NCBI RefSeq assembly: GCF_027409185.1
Contig: NC_084472.1
Span: 50,083,427-50,147,426 of the forward strand
DNA length: 64,000 bases
Direction: 5' to 3'
DNA from: Cynocephalus volans
Lineage: Eukaryota > Chordata > Mammalia > Dermoptera > Cynocephalidae
The notes under the pieces are model-generated. The model was given only the letters and a program-made list of their open reading frames with translations. It was not told the origin of the DNA and ran no database searches. Position numbers and translations under genes: made by a program. Below, piece by piece: positions 61,974 through 64,000 of this stretch (the stretch's first letter is position 1; the number at the start of each line of letters is the position of its first letter).

Positions 61974-64000
61974 AAAAAACCTGTTGAGTCTTTCAAACTT
62001 TTTAAAAATATAAGCATAATTGTCACAATATATACAAAAAGGAATAATCAGCAACATTCATCCCTTTATCATATGCAAAGATAAAGAAAAAAATTTATCT
62101 ACTGAAAAATAAATTTTGAGCACATAAAGAAACTCACCAGACACTGCTATTATTTGAAGATTTTTTTATACAAAGAAAACATTAGAAAATGCTGGTTTGG
62201 GCTGAGCTGCACACAGGGCATCTAAGACAACACTGAGAGGTGCTGTCACGTCATGGTAGAGAGTCTGCAGCAAACCAAGACATTTCCATGACAGATGCAC
62301 AAATCTGTTGCTGTGTCACATTTCACTGAGTGGCTAGTTATTTCCTGAATTTTGTATTATAGAAACAGAATGCAATGGAAACAAATACATTTTCCTGGTC
62401 TAACTACTGGACCAAAAGGCCGATTGGAAAATATACAGTATCTGGGTTAAGTTGCCAGTTTATTTAGGGCAAAAAAATCTGCTTTGGGGACAATATAAAT
62501 AGACACAACTAAAGAACATAACATTGAATTAGAAGAAGTAACACCATTGATAACGACTCTGTGATGAAAGTTGGCACATAATTAGGTAAGACCAGAGACC
62601 AGAACCATAACAAAGTAAAAGATCAGAGAAAGATGCCAACTCTAAAATACCCTGTCCAATTAAAAGGTATTGCAGATGCACAATAATTAAAGCAGTAAGG
62701 TATTAGAGCCAAAATAGGCAGATTTGCTAAAAGGCACTAAGTAAGAAACACTGTGAAGAAATGCCTTTAGAGAACATTTTTTGGAGGAAGAGGAGTCTCC
62801 AATTTGACACAAATCACATAATCTGGAGGTCTCTAATATAAATTAACCAGACATTACTGGGCAAATTGTGTGAACACTAGTTTTAAGCCAATTATTCCAT
62901 AATCGCTGCATTTCCAGCTGTCCAGAGCTATAAGCAATGTCTTAATCAAACAGTCCCACACAACCTGAAGAGAGTGACAGTCTAAGGAAAGCATGAGGTT
63001 TGCTAAGCTTTATCTTCCAGAATAAAAACAAAACAGTGGTTCGCTTTTTCTCTGAAGGTAGAAATCAAAAATCAGCTACAAAATTTAAGGTGTGAAAATA
63101 TTCACAACCTCTTCATGTTATTATGATTTTTTATCCTCTAGTTAAGGGAAGCAGAAAGAACATGGTGTGAAAGGGACAGTGTGGCTGTGTGTTCAGGGGA
63201 TGATCTGCGGCTCCCCCCGGTCTATTCTGGGGAGGAGAAAAGTTCCAAAAAATCAGGAAGGTTTCCATCTTGGCATTCCGCAGGACAGGACGACATTGGT
63301 AGGAGGACAGCAAACAGAAATCAAAGTCCTGAGGGATAAAGTAGAAAAGGTGACCAGGTCCAGACAGTTGGAGATGTGCCATTTGACAGTGACAGAGAGG
63401 TGACACTGAGCGAGAAGCGGCATGAGGCGGAGGCACCCATGGGGTCCTCATGGGCTGTACTGTGGCTCCTGCCAGGCAGGGGCCCAGCTGGGCAGCTGAA
63501 TGCCAGAAAGGGGGTCCCACAACAGGGTGAAATGAGGGGCAGGAAGAAAGGCATGTCTTCTTATCGCGGTATATAAGAAAGAACTATGCTAAGTTTTAAA
63601 ACATGGAAAAGCAAGACAATTACAGAAGACTTCTGGAAGTGGAAGAGCCCTGAGGCAAAGCTTGGAAGCCAGGACAGATGTGGATGAAGAAAGAGGAGGA
63701 AAGAGGACCACTCAGACCGGGAAAGATAATGCCTGTAAACAAAGGCGGAGACTGGAAGGCTGCCCATCTGGACAGAGTGAAATTTACACAAGAGTGGTCT
63801 TGACCAAGCTTCTAATTCGAGTCCATATCAAGAGACGCTATCATCTGCCTCCCCAATATAGCAAGTATTCTAGAAGATTTAGATGAACTTTTAACAAGTA
63901 TTTAATAATATTCATTTAATATTTAATGTCAATAATATTAATAATTTAATAATGTGATAAAATCTTTAAAATACTTAATAATAATTTTAGCAATTATTGT

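Larger units (their letters stand above)
55657..64000 (-). other. CCDC68 upstream intron, partial
   Basis: The acceptor of the 55656 exon opens into at least 8.3 kb without a recognisable CCDC68 exon. It is rich in repeats, listed separately. Nothing is recognised in 55657-56274, 58081-58612, 59091-59827, 60578-61320 or 61987-64000. The overlapping ORFs at 63131-63576 on both strands lie in a locally GC-richer stretch and match no family known to me. Confidence 0.65.

Noticed and set aside
63131..63576. Several overlapping ORFs on both strands near the right edge
   Set aside because: The stretch is locally GC-richer, so stops are rarer. No homology is recognised and the frames conflict.
55657..64000. 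Further upstream exons of CCDC68
   Set aside because: I searched the - strand for the preceding coiled-coil sequence and found no match with splice sites. These exons are expected beyond 64000.
1..64000. CRISPR arrays, operons, phage or other prokaryotic systems
   Set aside because: Spliced genes, LINEs, SINEs and LTRs show this is mammalian nuclear DNA. The short tandem repeats are microsatellites.

Overview
This window is mammalian nuclear DNA. It is AT-rich, has spliced genes and is packed with interspersed repeats. The repeats point to a colugo (flying lemur, Dermoptera, for example Galeopterus). There are SINEs built only from tRNA-Ile-like modules, in monomer and two-module forms, several with clean target-site duplications. 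These match what is known of the dermopteran t-SINE/CYN family. I saw no Alu. Species is an inference from the SINEs, not a proven identity.

Two genes are supported, arranged tail to tail. RAB27B is on the + strand. All five coding exons are present (27548-27700, 29334-29419, 34005-34108, 37149-37272, 38481-38670). They join in frame to a 218-residue small GTPase with every G motif and a C-terminal Cys-Ala-Cys prenylation motif. The first 27.5 kb is read as the 3' part of its long first intron, with no promoter or first exon recognised. A repeat-poor stretch from 38671 to about 44740, ending in an AATAAA at 44716, is the likely long 3' UTR. CCDC68 is on the - strand. Its last two coding exons are at 55656-55580 and 53199-53142. 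The rest of the gene lies beyond the right edge. The two genes converge across about 8 kb of intergenic sequence that holds old L1 and L2 copies and one small GC-rich patch.

The remaining sequence is mostly introns and repeat layers. The oldest layer is MIR, L2, hAT-Charlie-type elements, L1M fragments and MaLR-like LTRs. A middle layer has an ERV1-like solo LTR (35294-35709) inside an L2 in RAB27B intron 4, an unrecognised 759-bp LTR-like element (56407-57165) splitting a MIR, and two mariner-like palindromic MITEs. The youngest layer is lineage L1 copies (7994-8895, 58627-58707, about 59828-60361) and the CYN SINEs. The SINEs show a readable structural series: a two-module form, the same form with an added internal segment, and a form that has also lost most of the second module.

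There is no sign of a new multi-gene system. The points most worth checking are the two LTR-type insertions, the SINE series, a triple repeat of one insertion target at 7979/8896/8991, and two perfect hairpins in RAB27B intron 5 and the 3' UTR.
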